This document shows, one piece after another, positions 45,239 to 54,438 of a DNA stretch of 64,000 bases. This DNA comes from Arthrobacter sp. Leaf337 (GTDB lineage: Bacteria; Actinomycetota; Actinomycetes; Actinomycetales; Micrococcaceae). The stretch is taken from the NCBI RefSeq assembly GCF_001423745.1, contig NZ_LMPC01000008.1, positions 1-64,000 on the forward strand. Reading direction: 5' to 3'. The notes below the pieces were generated by a model. That model was not told where the DNA came from. It saw only the letters and a program-made list of their open reading frames with translations, and searched no databases. The translations under genes and the position numbers were made by a program. Numbering within the stretch: the stretch's first letter is position 1; each line of letters begins with the position of its first letter.

Positions 45239-45805
45239 ATGTCCAAGAGCACCGTACTTACACTGGTCGGCAGCCTGCGCGCCGAATCCACCAACCAGAA
45301 GCTCGCCGAGGCCATCCAGCTGAACGCACCCGAGCAGGTTGAGGTTGTTATCCACGAAAGCCTGGGCAACATCCCGTTCTACAACGAGGACATCGACGTC
45401 GAAGGCCAGGTTCCGGCTGCCGCCGCTGCGCTCCGCGCCGCCGCCAATGACGCCGACGCCCTCCTGCTGGTCACCCCGGAGCACAACGGAACCGTGCCGG
45501 CCTCGCTCAAGAACGCCATCGACTGGCTGTCCCGCCCGTTCGGCGCCGGCGCCCTTGCCGGCAAGCCCACCGCCGTCGTGGGCACCGCCTTTGGCCAGTT
45601 CGGCGGCGTCTGGGCACAGGACGAAGCCCGCAAGGCTGTCGGCATCGCCGGCGCTCGTGTCATTGAAGACGCCAAGCTGGCCGTTCCCGGCTCCATGGTC
45701 CGCTTCGCCGAAGTCCACCCCAAGGACGACGCCGAGGTCGTGGAGCAGATCAAGGGCGTTTTCGATGCCCTGGCCAAGGCCGAAACTGCCGCCGAAGCAG
45801 CCTGA
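45239..45805 (+). CDS. NADPH-dependent FMN reductase
   Basis: A 188-residue flavodoxin-like NAD(P)H:FMN oxidoreductase. The FMN phosphate loop is LVGSLRAESTNQKLA near the start; LLVTPEHNGTVPASLKNAIDWLSRP is the family signature. Such proteins reduce FMN, quinones, azo or nitro compounds. ATG 45239 follows AAGGAG at 6-7 nt. Control by the adjacent TetR suggests a role in response to a reactive compound. A good terminator follows. Confidence 0.9.
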   Translation: MSKSTVLTLVGSLRAESTNQKLAEAIQLNAPEQVEVVIHESLGNIPFYNEDIDVEGQVPAAAAALRAAANDADALLLVTPEHNGTVPASLKNAIDWLSRPFGAGALAGKPTAVVGTAFGQFGGVWAQDEARKAVGIAGARVIEDAKLAVPGSMVRFAEVHPKDDAEVVEQIKGVFDALAKAETAAEAA

Positions 45806-45820
45806 TTCACCACCCCTGAA

Positions 45821-45847
45821 GCCCCCGGCCACCGCCGGGGGCTTTTG
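45821..45847 (+). terminator. Intrinsic terminator of the FMN reductase gene
   Basis: GCCCCCGGC (45821-45829) and GCCGGGGGC (45834-45842) form a perfect 9-bp stem with a CACC loop, followed by TTTTGCG. It lies 15 bp after the gene. Confidence 0.88.
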
Positions 45848-45966
45848 CGTCACCATTCCGTGATGGAGCTGACGCAAAACCGTCACTTGGCACCTGTTCC
45901 GCACACCGGCGCCCCGCCGTAACGTGGAGACGGGGGACGTGCGAGAGCTGGAAGTGCGGTGCCTTC

Positions 45967-46788
45967 ATGATGGTCACGCCTGGGGTCCGGGCAGCTGCGG
46001 CAGCCGCCGCGTTGATGCTTCCGCTGTGGCTCGGATCCTGCTCGCTGCCCCTGTCGGCATCCCCGGCCGGTACGGCCGCCCAGCCGGGCAGCGTGCCGGA
46101 ACCGCAACCACTTCCGCCGCCATTTCCCGGGGCCACAACCGGGGCTCCGCTCCCGGCCTCCGCCGGCGCCGGACCGGAAATTGCCGCCTCCAGCCCGACG
46201 GCCAAACCCAGAACGGGCGGCAGCATCACATCGCAGGCCGGCGGCGACGGCGCCGCGATGATTGACGACTCCACCGCCGTCACCGGGCCCGCGGTCACAG
46301 CTCCGGGCACTCCCGCATCGGGCAGCTCCGGATCCGGGAACCCGGCAGCGGCGGTGAAACCTGCCGACGACGACAAGGCGGCGCGCGGCCGACTGTCCGG
46401 CGGAACGCCCGTGTACTTCGTGGCACTCGATGACGGCGGCAGCTCCGGCGTGCGGTTCGGCTGCAACGACAGCCTCGTGCCCGTCATCCACGACACCGCC
46501 GCGGACGAGGAACCGCTCCAGGCAGCCCTCGATTTCCTGCTCGGCAGCGATCCCCCGGAGGGGCTGTACAACTCGCTGGACGACTCCGCGCTGAAGTACG
46601 TTTCCGCATACTTTGACGGCACCACGGTGGTAGTGAACCTGACCGGGACCATCCGGCCGGGCGGCACCTGCGACGTTCCCCGGCTGGAAGCCCAGCTCAC
46701 GCACACGGCCGTCTCCGCCGTCGGCGCGGCGCGGGCGGAGATCTATGTGGACGGGCGGCGGCTGGCGGACGTTCTTAGCCTCCGGTGA
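45967..46788 (+). CDS. GerMN-domain lipoprotein
   Basis: A 273-residue exported lipoprotein. Hydrophobic leader and lipobox LGSC (Cys25) precede a long Ala/Pro/Gly/Ser-rich linker (about 30-140) and a GerMN domain at about 145-265 (VYFVALDDGG...VPVIHDTAADEEPLQAALDFLLGSDPPEGLYNSL), which in other bacteria lies in spore or cell-wall-associated proteins. Role is unknown outside that. ATG 45967 or the adjacent one at 45970; I use the first. Weak ribosome site. Confidence 0.72.
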   Translation: MMVTPGVRAAAAAAALMLPLWLGSCSLPLSASPAGTAAQPGSVPEPQPLPPPFPGATTGAPLPASAGAGPEIAASSPTAKPRTGGSITSQAGGDGAAMIDDSTAVTGPAVTAPGTPASGSSGSGNPAAAVKPADDDKAARGRLSGGTPVYFVALDDGGSSGVRFGCNDSLVPVIHDTAADEEPLQAALDFLLGSDPPEGLYNSLDDSALKYVSAYFDGTTVVVNLTGTIRPGGTCDVPRLEAQLTHTAVSAVGAARAEIYVDGRRLADVLSLR

Positions 46789-46824
46789 GCCGGCTCCAGG
46801 TGAGCCGAGGGCGGCACCCGGCGC

Positions 46825-47670
46825 TTAGCCCCGCCGGAACAGCTCATCCATGGCCTCGTGGCTGCGGGCGCCGGCCAGTTCGGACCAGTTGCCGTCCCCG
46901 AGCACGTCTTCGGCCACCCGGGATACGGTGGCATAAGCAGCCTTCGCCGTGTTTCCGCCGATGCTGATCCGGCGGACACCAGCATCGTGCAGTTCGCCCA
47001 CGGAAGGCGCGCCCAGGCCGGCTAGCGCGTTCAGTGGCGCGGCGATCCGCCGCGACAGGTCGTGGAGCAGGTGCAGGTCCTGCACCCCGGGCACGAAGAT
47101 TCCATTGGCCCCCGCGGCCAGGTATGCGTCTGCACGCTGAAGCGTTTCCGTGAAGGCGGTCTCCGGGAAACGGCCGGACAGGTACGTGTCGATGCGGGCG
47201 TTGATGAACAGATCAACGCCCGCATCCTCCGCTGTGCGGCGGACGACGGCGATGCGTCGCGCCTGCTCGTCAACGTCAGTTAGCGGATCATCGCCGGAGT
47301 CTTCGAAGTTCACACCGACCGCTCCGGCTGCCAGGACACTGCGGATTGTTTCCCGCAGTTCACCCTCGTCGAATGCACCGCGTGCCTTCGCATATCCCGT
47401 CTCTATGTCCGCCGTGACCGGCAGCGCCGTAGATGCCGCAATCCGGCCAAGGGCCGCCATGGCGAGTTCCCGCGGCAGGTGGTTGCCGTCCGGAAAGCCG
47501 AGGCTCCAGGACAGGGCTGAACTGGAGGTGGCCAGCGCGGTCGCTCCTGCTTCTTCCACGAGGCGGGCGGACGCCACATCCCAGACATTCACCAGGACCA
47601 GCGGCGCCGGGTCCTCGTGCAGTGCGTGGAAGGCGGCAGCCAGGGGACCGAAGCGACTCTGCGTTGTCAT
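46825..47670 (-). CDS. Isocitrate lyase/PEP mutase family protein
   Basis: A 281-residue ICL/PEPM-superfamily enzyme: LVNVWDVASARLVEEAGATALATSSSALSW at the start, ADIETGY for metal binding, and VNFEDS in the core. The key Cys of methylisocitrate lyase (KRCG) is not visible, so it belongs to the broader lyase/phosphonopyruvate group. Substrate unknown. Start ATG 47670 (MTTQSRFG) rather than the longer frame. Divergent from the aminotransferase gene with a 121-bp gap. Confidence 0.8.
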   Translation of the reverse strand: MTTQSRFGPLAAAFHALHEDPAPLVLVNVWDVASARLVEEAGATALATSSSALSWSLGFPDGNHLPRELAMAALGRIAASTALPVTADIETGYAKARGAFDEGELRETIRSVLAAGAVGVNFEDSGDDPLTDVDEQARRIAVVRRTAEDAGVDLFINARIDTYLSGRFPETAFTETLQRADAYLAAGANGIFVPGVQDLHLLHDLSRRIAAPLNALAGLGAPSVGELHDAGVRRISIGGNTAKAAYATVSRVAEDVLGDGNWSELAGARSHEAMDELFRRG

Positions 47671-47744
47671 GGCTCTATTCCATGCCCTGCGCCGTTCCAG
47701 GTAAAGCAATTCAGTCCCGCACCAAGGGAAGATTCAGATTTTTA

Positions 47745-47792
47745 GCAACAAACGTTGCCTCATTGACAACAACTGGCTGTATCCTGTCAGTG
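47745..47792 (+). promoter_or_regulatory. Promoter of a probably leaderless aminotransferase gene
   Basis: TATCCT at 47780-47785 is a plausible -10; the GTG start codon at 47792 lies 7 bp after its end, the expected transcription start, so the mRNA would be leaderless. TTGCCT upstream may be a weak -35. An inverted repeat GCAAC-AAAC-GTTGC (47745-47758) is a possible regulator site just upstream. Confidence 0.5.
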
Positions 47793-49084
47793 TGACCCAC
47801 GAAACACTTGATGCCGCCGCAGACATCCTGCCGGCCGAGGCAATTGACGCAATCGAACGCGCGGCAACGTCCGCCCACCGCCACGATGAACTTTTCTCGG
47901 AGCGCGCAGCAAACATCAAGCAGTCCGCCGTCCGCGACGTCTTCGACATCTCCCTGCGCCCGGGCCTGGTGTCGCTGGCCGGCGGCAGCCCCTACCTGCA
48001 GTCGCTGCCGCTGGAGCGGCTGGGGCAGACAGCGGCGAAGATCATTGCCGAGCAGGGCATGACGGCCCTCCAGTACGGCAGCGGCCAGGGGACCGAAGAA
48101 TTACGCACCCAGATTTGCGAGGTGATGGCAGCAGAAGGGATCCTCGACGCCGATCCCCGGAATGTGGTGGTCACTGCCGGCTCCCAGTCCGCACAGGACG
48201 TGGCCACCAAGGTCTTCTGCAACCCCGGCGACGTGGTGCTGGTGGAGGACCCGACGTATGTGGGCGCGCTGAACACGTTCGAGGCCTACCAGGTGGAAGT
48301 GGCGCCCGTTCCCATGGACGAGCACGGCCTGGTTCCGGATCTGCTGGAAGCCCGGATCGCCGCCCTCCAGACGGCCGGGAAGAATATAAAGTTCCTGTAC
48401 ACCATCCCGAATTTCAACAACCCGTCCGGCATCACCCTGGCTGAGGAGCGCCGGCAGGAAATCGTCGATATATGCCGGAAAGCGAATATTCTGGTTCTGG
48501 AGGACAATCCCTACGGCCTGCTCCGCTTCGAGGGCAAGCCGCTCGCTCCGTTGCGGGCCGCCAATCCGGACGACGTTATCTACATGGGCTCGTTCTCCAA
48601 GATCTTCGCCCCGGGGCTGCGGGTCGGCTGGGCCCTGGTGCCGGCACACCTCCAGCGCCGCTACTACCTGGCATCCGAAGCCGTGACGCTCTGCCCGTCC
48701 ACCCTGAACCAGATGCTGGTCTCGGCCTACCTGCGGGATTACGACTGGAAAGGTCAGATCGAAACCTACCGCGGTCTCTACGCGGAGCGCTGCCAGGCCA
48801 TGCTCGCCGCCCTTGAGGAGTACATGCCCGAGGGATTGACCTGGACCCGGCCCGAGGGCGGCTTTTTCGTCTGGGTCACGCTGCCCGAGGGCGTGGATAC
48901 CTACCCGCTGCTGCGCAAGGCCATCGACGCCGGCGTGGTGTTCATCCCCGGGGCAGCGTTCACGCATTCGGACGAACCCTCGAACAAGCTGCGCCTCGCT
49001 TTCAGTGCCGTGCCTCCCGAAGCCATCGCCGAAGGCGTGCGGCGGCTCGCGCCGGTCCTGCGGGACGCCATTGCGGCGCTGTAG
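47792..49084 (+). CDS. PLP-dependent aminotransferase class I/II (LysN-like)
   Basis: A 430-residue fold-type I aminotransferase. LQYGSGQGTEELR, DPTYVGALNTF, TIPNFNNPSGITL and SFSKIFAPGLRVGW (PLP-binding Lys) are present, in the pattern of 2-aminoadipate/aromatic aminotransferases of the MocR-catalytic-domain type, without the MocR HTH. Donor and acceptor unclear. It has a GTG start with no ribosome site, consistent with leaderless mRNA. Divergent from the ICL/PEPM enzyme, with which it may share control. Confidence 0.88.
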   Translation: MTHETLDAAADILPAEAIDAIERAATSAHRHDELFSERAANIKQSAVRDVFDISLRPGLVSLAGGSPYLQSLPLERLGQTAAKIIAEQGMTALQYGSGQGTEELRTQICEVMAAEGILDADPRNVVVTAGSQSAQDVATKVFCNPGDVVLVEDPTYVGALNTFEAYQVEVAPVPMDEHGLVPDLLEARIAALQTAGKNIKFLYTIPNFNNPSGITLAEERRQEIVDICRKANILVLEDNPYGLLRFEGKPLAPLRAANPDDVIYMGSFSKIFAPGLRVGWALVPAHLQRRYYLASEAVTLCPSTLNQMLVSAYLRDYDWKGQIETYRGLYAERCQAMLAALEEYMPEGLTWTRPEGGFFVWVTLPEGVDTYPLLRKAIDAGVVFIPGAAFTHSDEPSNKLRLAFSAVPPEAIAEGVRRLAPVLRDAIAAL

Positions 49085-49151
49085 CCTGAATCATTACTGC
49101 ATGCTGCCCGCCACTTTTCATTAAACTGACCGATCTCTTAGGAGCAGGACT

Positions 49152-49583
49152 ATGACCGGAATTATTGTTGTCGGCGTTGACGGCAGTGAGACTGCCATGC
49201 GGGCCGCGGAAACGGCCCAAGGGCTCGCCGCATCCCTGGACGCGACGCTTCACGTGGTAACCGCGTTCGACAGTGACCGCACCGAGGTCTACGGCAGCGG
49301 CAGTGACCGGTTCATTGTCTCCGATGCCGGCGAGGCAGAGAAGGTGGCCAAGGACGTTGCGGCACAGCTGAGCACGGAAGGCCTCAAGGTCACCTATTCC
49401 TCGGCCCGGGGCAAGCCGGCGGAAGCCATCATCAGGGAAGCCGAACGATTCGACGCCCGCTTGATCGTGGTGGGGAACCGCCGGATGCGCGGGCTCGGCC
49501 GCGTCCTGGGAAGCGTCGCCAACAGTGTGGCGCACAACGCGCCCTGCGACGTCTACATCGCCAAGACCGACGTCGCCGACTAG
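49152..49583 (+). CDS. Universal stress protein
   Basis: A 143-residue UspA-fold protein. N-terminal IVVGVDGSETAMRAAETA and C-terminal VVVGNRRMRGLGRVLGSVANSV, the ATP-binding G-2x-G-9x-GS motif, are both there, so the ATP-binding subgroup is likely. ATG 49152 has AGGAG at 7 nt. It stands alone between the aminotransferase and an opposite acyl-CoA ligase. Confidence 0.9.
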   Translation: MTGIIVVGVDGSETAMRAAETAQGLAASLDATLHVVTAFDSDRTEVYGSGSDRFIVSDAGEAEKVAKDVAAQLSTEGLKVTYSSARGKPAEAIIREAERFDARLIVVGNRRMRGLGRVLGSVANSVAHNAPCDVYIAKTDVAD

Positions 49584-49606
49584 GACGTCCGGCCGGGGAT
49601 TCCCTG

Positions 49607-51190
49607 CTAGGGCGTCTTAAGCAGCCTGCGCAGGATCTTCCCGGACGCGGACTTGGGTACCGCCTCGATGAACTCCACCCGGCGGATTTTTTTGAAGGGA
49701 GCCACTTTGCCGGCGACGAAGTCCATGACGCCGGCCTCGTCGAGTGTCCCCGCCTGCCCGCCCGGCTGGCGCACAACGAAAGCCATCGGGACTTCCTGGC
49801 CGTCGGCGTCGGGCGTCCCGATCACAGCGGCATCCGCGATGCCGGGGTGCGTCAGCAGCAGTGCTTCAAGTTCCGCCGGGGCGATCTGGTAGCCCTTGTA
49901 TTTGATGAGTTCCTTGAGCCGGTCCACGATGGTCACCACGCCGTCGGCGCGGACGGTGGCGATGTCGCCCGTGTGAAGGAAACCGTCCGCGTCCAGGGTG
50001 TCCGCCGTTTCCTCCGGGCGGTTGAGATAGCCCAGCATGACGTTCGGTCCCCGGCACAGCAGATGGCCCGGGGCGCTGGTGCCCTCCGCCGGGACGCCGA
50101 TGTCCTCACCGGAGCCTGGGTCCACCAGCCGGCATTCCATGTTGGGCACCGTGAACCCCACCGAGCTCACCGGAACGTCGGTGGCGCCCACCGGGATCAG
50201 GTGCGACACCGGGCTCATCTCGGTCATCCCGTAGCCCTGCAGCACGCGGCACTGGAGCCGTTCGGCGAGAGCCGCGCCGAGTTCACCGTCCAGCGGCGCG
50301 GCGCCCGAGAGCGTCGTGTGGACGGAGCCGAGATCGTATTCGGCAACAAGCGGGTGCTTGGACAGTGCCACGGCCACCGGCGGGGCGATGAACAGGTACG
50401 TGCATCTGTGGTCCTGGATGATCCGCAGGAACTCGGCCAGTTCGAACCGGGGCATGGTGACCAGGCAGGCCCGTTCCCGCAGGGCAAGGTTCAGCAGGAC
50501 GGTCAGGCCGTAGATATGAAAAAACGGCAGCAAGGCAAGGAGCCTGTCCTGGTCCTTCACGTTCAGCAGCCCGCGGGACTGCTCCACGTTGGCCACGAGG
50601 TTCCGGTGGCTGAGCTTAACGCCTTTGGGCCGCCCGGTGGTCCCGGACGAATACGGCAGTACCGCCGCATGGGTTGCCGGGTCGAAGGACACGGCCGGAA
50701 CCGGCGCTCCCGCAGTGAGCAGGTCCTTCAGCGACGGGTGACCTGCGGCGCCGTCGAGCACCACCAGCCGGTCCGCCGGGATTCCGGCGCGTTCGGCGGC
50801 TTCCTCGGCCCCCGGGAGCAGCGCTGACACCGTGAACAGCCAGCTGGGGCCGGCATCCTCAAGCTGAAGCGCCAGTTCGTCGGCGGTATAGAGCGAGTTG
50901 ACGGTGGTGACGGTGGCGCCGGCGCGGAGCAGGCCATGGAAAACGGCCGCGAAGGCCGGGATGTTGGGGCAGAGGATGGCCGCGACCCCGCGCGGGCCCA
51001 ATCCGCGCGCGGACACGGCCCCCGCCACCGCATCGATCTGCTCCAGCAGCTGGCGGTAGGTGGTTTCCGCGCCGCTCGCGCCGTCCACGACGGCGGTCCG
51101 GTCCAGGTCCGCTTCCGTGATGCCGCCGAAGAGGTACTCGTAAAGGCTTTGGTCCGGGATGGCCACATCCGGGAAGGGGCTCGAAAACAC
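49607..51190 (-). CDS. AMP-dependent acyl-CoA ligase (4-coumarate-CoA ligase-like)
   Basis: A 527-residue ANL-superfamily ligase that activates a carboxylic acid as acyl-AMP and then CoA thioester. AMP-binding loop YSSGTTGRPKG, middle QGYGMTEMSPVSH, hinge DRLKELIKYKGYQIAP and catalytic Lys in PKSASGKILRR are all visible. The overall layout resembles 4-coumarate/cinnamate ligases; the acid is unknown. GTG 51190 has AAGGAG at 7 nt. Monocistronic, convergent with the universal stress gene. Confidence 0.88.
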   Translation of the reverse strand: MFSSPFPDVAIPDQSLYEYLFGGITEADLDRTAVVDGASGAETTYRQLLEQIDAVAGAVSARGLGPRGVAAILCPNIPAFAAVFHGLLRAGATVTTVNSLYTADELALQLEDAGPSWLFTVSALLPGAEEAAERAGIPADRLVVLDGAAGHPSLKDLLTAGAPVPAVSFDPATHAAVLPYSSGTTGRPKGVKLSHRNLVANVEQSRGLLNVKDQDRLLALLPFFHIYGLTVLLNLALRERACLVTMPRFELAEFLRIIQDHRCTYLFIAPPVAVALSKHPLVAEYDLGSVHTTLSGAAPLDGELGAALAERLQCRVLQGYGMTEMSPVSHLIPVGATDVPVSSVGFTVPNMECRLVDPGSGEDIGVPAEGTSAPGHLLCRGPNVMLGYLNRPEETADTLDADGFLHTGDIATVRADGVVTIVDRLKELIKYKGYQIAPAELEALLLTHPGIADAAVIGTPDADGQEVPMAFVVRQPGGQAGTLDEAGVMDFVAGKVAPFKKIRRVEFIEAVPKSASGKILRRLLKTP

Positions 51191-51419
51191 GCAACATCTC
51201 CTTTGATTTGCTCCAGCAGCCGGCGGCCGGTGACGGCGGCAGCTGGTGCAGCTCTAGTGCGGCGTGTCAAGCACGGAACGTCCCACGCTTGACCGACGTC
51301 ACTCCCCCTGGTGGGCAGCCTCACCCGTTTTCCGGCGGAATCACGCGGTTTGCGGCGATAAAATTAGAAGGTGCTCGATGGTGCGGACATCCGAGTACCA
51401 CCGACTTCAGGGGAACATT

Positions 51420-51758
51420 ATGCTGACTCTTCAGCGCCGCCAGCTCGTAGGCCACGACATCCTTCTTGCCCGCCACGGAAATCACATCAGCATGATGCGT
51501 GTGGACCGCGCCAATGACAGGGTGATTGCCTTCCTCGACGACGGCTCCACCGACTCCGCACCCAACCTCATCACACCCGGCCTGAACCTGCCGGAGACCA
51601 TCCGCAGCGTCATTCGCGATGACTGGAAGTTCTTCGCCGTCGTCACCGCGTGCGTCACCGGCTTTTCCGGTCTGATGATCACGGCGGCCGTCGCCTTGAG
51701 CGGAATGACTTCCGATCCGGCCCTGGCCCAGATGCTCTCGAACTACCCCGCCTACTAG
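51420..51758 (+). CDS. Small membrane protein, hypothetical
   Basis: A 112-residue protein with a basic N-terminal part (MLTLQRRQLVGHDILLARHGN) and one hydrophobic helix near the end (FFAVVTACVTGFSGLMITAAVAL). Not recognised as a family. Start ATG 51420 with AGGGGA 7-8 nt upstream; the open frame to the left has no ribosome site. A terminator follows. The region 51191-51419 before it holds its promoter and that of the opposite ligase gene; I see no gene there. Confidence 0.55.
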   Translation: MLTLQRRQLVGHDILLARHGNHISMMRVDRANDRVIAFLDDGSTDSAPNLITPGLNLPETIRSVIRDDWKFFAVVTACVTGFSGLMITAAVALSGMTSDPALAQMLSNYPAY

Positions 51759-51811
51759 GCCGCCCCTTTCGGCTGGTACAACAGACGCAGGCTGACTCAA
51801 CAAACGCAAAA

Positions 51812-51848
51812 GGAACCCCGTCGCTGACAGCGGCGGGGTTCCCTTGGT
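51812..51848. terminator. Bidirectional terminator between hypothetical and bkdC
   Basis: GGAACCCCGTCGC (51812-51824) and GCGGCGGGGTTCC (51830-51842) form a 13-pair stem (one G-T) with a TGACA loop; CTTGG follows on the plus strand and AAAAG-complement on the other. Convergent genes end on either side. Confidence 0.85.
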
Positions 51849-51880
51849 TTCTGCTCCGGACTGGTACTGATCCAGCAGTA

Positions 51881-53404
51881 CTAATCCAGCAGGAGGGCCG
51901 GCTCCTCAAGGATCGCCGCGACGTCGGCCATGAAGCGCGCCGAGAGATCGCCGTCCACCACGCGGTGGTCGAAGGACCCGCCAAGGGTGGTGATCCAGCG
52001 CGGAATGACTTCGCCGTCAAGGACCCAGGGCTTCTGCTTGATGGTGCCGAAGGCCACGATGGCCACTTCGCCGGGGTTGATGATCGGAGTGCCGGTGTCG
52101 ATGCCCAGCGCGCCGATGTTGGTGACGGTCAGCGTGCCGCCCTGCATCTGGGCAGGCTGGGTTTTTCCCGCCCGGGCAGTGGTGGCCAGGTCGTTGAGCG
52201 CCAGAGCCAGTTCCTTGAGCGAGAGGTCCTGGGCATTCTTGATGTTCGGCACCATCAGGCCGCGCGGGGTTGCCGCTGCGATTCCCAGGTTCATGAAGTG
52301 CTTGACGTGGATCTCGGCGGCATCGCTGCCGTCGGCGCTGTCCACCCATGTGGCGTTGACGCTGGGGTTGCGGGCGGCTGCCCAGATCACTGCCTTGGCG
52401 AGGATCAGCAGCGGGGAGACCTTGATGCCTTCGAAGTCGCGAGAGACCTTGAGCCGCTTGACGAACTCCATGGTTCGGCTGGCGTCGACGTCCACGAAGA
52501 TGCTGACGTGCGGTGCGGCGAACGCCGACTCCACCATCGCCTTGGCCGTGGCCTTGCGGACACCCTTGACGGGAATCCGCTCGATGCGCTGGTCCTGCGG
52601 CCGGCCGGACTTGCCCCAGAAGGTGTCCGCCTTGTCCACTTCGGCATCGCGCTGGGCCTGGTAGCTGACCAGGTCTTCGCGGGTGACTTCGCCTCGTGCA
52701 CCCGTGGCCACGACGTCTGCGAGGTCGATCCCGAGGTCCCGGGCTATTTTGCGCACCGGAGGCTTGGCCAGGACCTTGTTCACCAGGCCGCTGATGGTGC
52801 CGCCGAGGGTCGGGCGCCCCGAGCCTTCCTCGGGGACCGCTCCGGCGTCTGTGACCGTGGGCGCGCCGGCGTTGATCCAGATGCCCTGGGTCTCGACTGG
52901 CTCGACTACTGGAACAGGCTCGACCACCGGGGACGGCGCCGCGGCTGATGGCGCAGGGCCCGCCGCGGCCGCAGATGCCTTGCGCGGGCGGCGCTTGACG
53001 GCGTCGGCCTTGGGACCCGAGCCAACCAGCGGGCCGACGGCCTTGTCGGAGACACCCGCGGCCTCCGCACCCGAAGCAGGGGCGGCCGGCGCCTGTGCCG
53101 GTGTTTGCACCTGTGCAGCTGCGGCGGGAACCGGCGCATCCGCGGGTGTCGGGTCGCCGGACACGGCGTCACTGACGCTGATGATCGGAGTCCCGACGTC
53201 GACCGTTACTCCCACGGGCACGAGCAGTTCGGTGACCGTGCCCGCAAACGGCGACGGTAGTTCCACGAGGGACTTGGCCGTCTCGATCTCACACAGAATG
53301 TCGTTGATCGCGACGCTGTCGCCGGGCTTGACGTTCCACGAAACGATCTCGGCCTCGGTGAGCCCTTCGCCCACGTCGGGGAGGTTGAACTTGTTTACAG
53401 TCAT
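51881..53404 (-). CDS. bkdC: Branched-chain 2-oxoacid dehydrogenase E2 (lipoyl acyltransferase)
   Basis: A 507-residue dihydrolipoyl acyltransferase. The lipoyl domain is residues 1-75, with lipoyl Lys44 in [14 protein letters not shown] Pro/Ala-rich linker leads to the peripheral-subunit (E3-binding) domain [28 protein letters not shown] (about 215-255) and the catalytic CAT domain with C-terminal [15 protein letters not shown]. It is the last gene of the bkdA-bkdB-bkdC operon, 53 bp after bkdB. The E1 alpha/beta heterodimer context favours branched-chain substrate, since actinobacterial pyruvate dehydrogenase usually has a homodimeric E1. Confidence 0.92.
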   Translation of the reverse strand: MTVNKFNLPDVGEGLTEAEIVSWNVKPGDSVAINDILCEIETAKSLVELPSPFAGTVTELLVPVGVTVDVGTPIISVSDAVSGDPTPADAPVPAAAAQVQTPAQAPAAPASGAEAAGVSDKAVGPLVGSGPKADAVKRRPRKASAAAAGPAPSAAAPSPVVEPVPVVEPVETQGIWINAGAPTVTDAGAVPEEGSGRPTLGGTISGLVNKVLAKPPVRKIARDLGIDLADVVATGARGEVTREDLVSYQAQRDAEVDKADTFWGKSGRPQDQRIERIPVKGVRKATAKAMVESAFAAPHVSIFVDVDASRTMEFVKRLKVSRDFEGIKVSPLLILAKAVIWAAARNPSVNATWVDSADGSDAAEIHVKHFMNLGIAAATPRGLMVPNIKNAQDLSLKELALALNDLATTARAGKTQPAQMQGGTLTVTNIGALGIDTGTPIINPGEVAIVAFGTIKQKPWVLDGEVIPRWITTLGGSFDHRVVDGDLSARFMADVAAILEEPALLLD

Positions 53405-53457
53405 GGGGTCCTCGGTTTGGAAGGCATCGTCAGTAGGAGGCTGTCAGCAGGAAGTCG

Positions 53458-54438
53458 TCAGTACGCGAGGGCGCGGTCCAGCGCCTCGAGGATGCGGTCG
53501 ATGTCCGGCAGGTAGTCCTCTTCCACCTTCGCCACGGGGTAGGGCATGTGGAAGCCGCCTACACGGATCACCGGGGCTTCGAGGGACAAAAAGGCCCGCT
53601 CGCTGACCCGGGCCGCGATTTCGCCACCGATGCCGCCGAACGTCGGTGCCTCGTGGGCCACGACAAGCCGGCCGGTCTTCTTCACGGATTCCGTGACGGT
53701 GTCGAAGTCGATCGGCGAGATGGACCGCAAGTCGATCACCTCCACGCTGTGGCCGTCCTCGGCAGCGGCTGTGGCCGCGGCGAGGGCCACCGGAACCAGC
53801 GGACCGTAGGCCGCCACGGTGGCGTCGGTGCCTTCGCGCAGGACGTGGGCCTTGAACGGGTCCGCCGAGGCGCCGGGTGATTCGGTGTCGACGTCGCCCT
53901 TGAGCCAGTAGCGGCGCTTCGGTTCGAAAACGATCACCGGGTCCTGGCAGTCGACGGCCTGCTGGATCATCCAGTAGGCATCGTGGGGGTTGGAAGGGGT
54001 GATGATGCGGAGGCCGGCCGTGTGGGCGAACAGCGCCTCAGGGGACTCTGAGTGGTGTTCGATCGAGCCGATGCCGCCGCCGTACGGAATGCGGATGACG
54101 ACCGGCACGGTGAGGTTTCCGTTGCTGCGCGCGTGCATCTTGGCCAGCTGGGTGGTGATCTGGTTGAAGCCCGGAAAAACGAAGCCGTCGAACTGGATCT
54201 CGCAGACCGGCAGGTATCCGCTGAGGGCAAGTCCGATCGCGGTGCCGATGATGCCGGACTCGGCCAGCGGGGTGTCCACGACGCGGTCGGCGCCGAATTC
54301 ACCGATAAGCCCGTCGGTGACCCGGTAGACGCCGCCGAGCGGACCGATGTCCTCGCCCATGAGCAGGGTGCGGGGGTTGTTGTTCAGCGTCGCGCGCAGG
54401 CCTTCGTTGATGGCCTTGGCGATGGTCATGGTGGTCAT
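53458..54438 (-). CDS. bkdB: Branched-chain 2-oxoacid dehydrogenase E1 beta
   Basis: A 326-residue E1 beta (transketolase C-terminal type). TLLMGEDIGPLGGVYRVTDGL, DTPLAESGIIGTAIGLAL and GGGIGSIEHHSESPEALFAHTAGL (with the catalytic His pair) are the family motifs. Together with E1 alpha it decarboxylates branched-chain 2-oxoacids with thiamine diphosphate. Overlaps the E1 alpha stop by 4 bp (ATGA). Confidence 0.93.
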   Translation of the reverse strand: MTTMTIAKAINEGLRATLNNNPRTLLMGEDIGPLGGVYRVTDGLIGEFGADRVVDTPLAESGIIGTAIGLALSGYLPVCEIQFDGFVFPGFNQITTQLAKMHARSNGNLTVPVVIRIPYGGGIGSIEHHSESPEALFAHTAGLRIITPSNPHDAYWMIQQAVDCQDPVIVFEPKRRYWLKGDVDTESPGASADPFKAHVLREGTDATVAAYGPLVPVALAAATAAAEDGHSVEVIDLRSISPIDFDTVTESVKKTGRLVVAHEAPTFGGIGGEIAARVSERAFLSLEAPVIRVGGFHMPYPVAKVEEDYLPDIDRILEALDRALAY

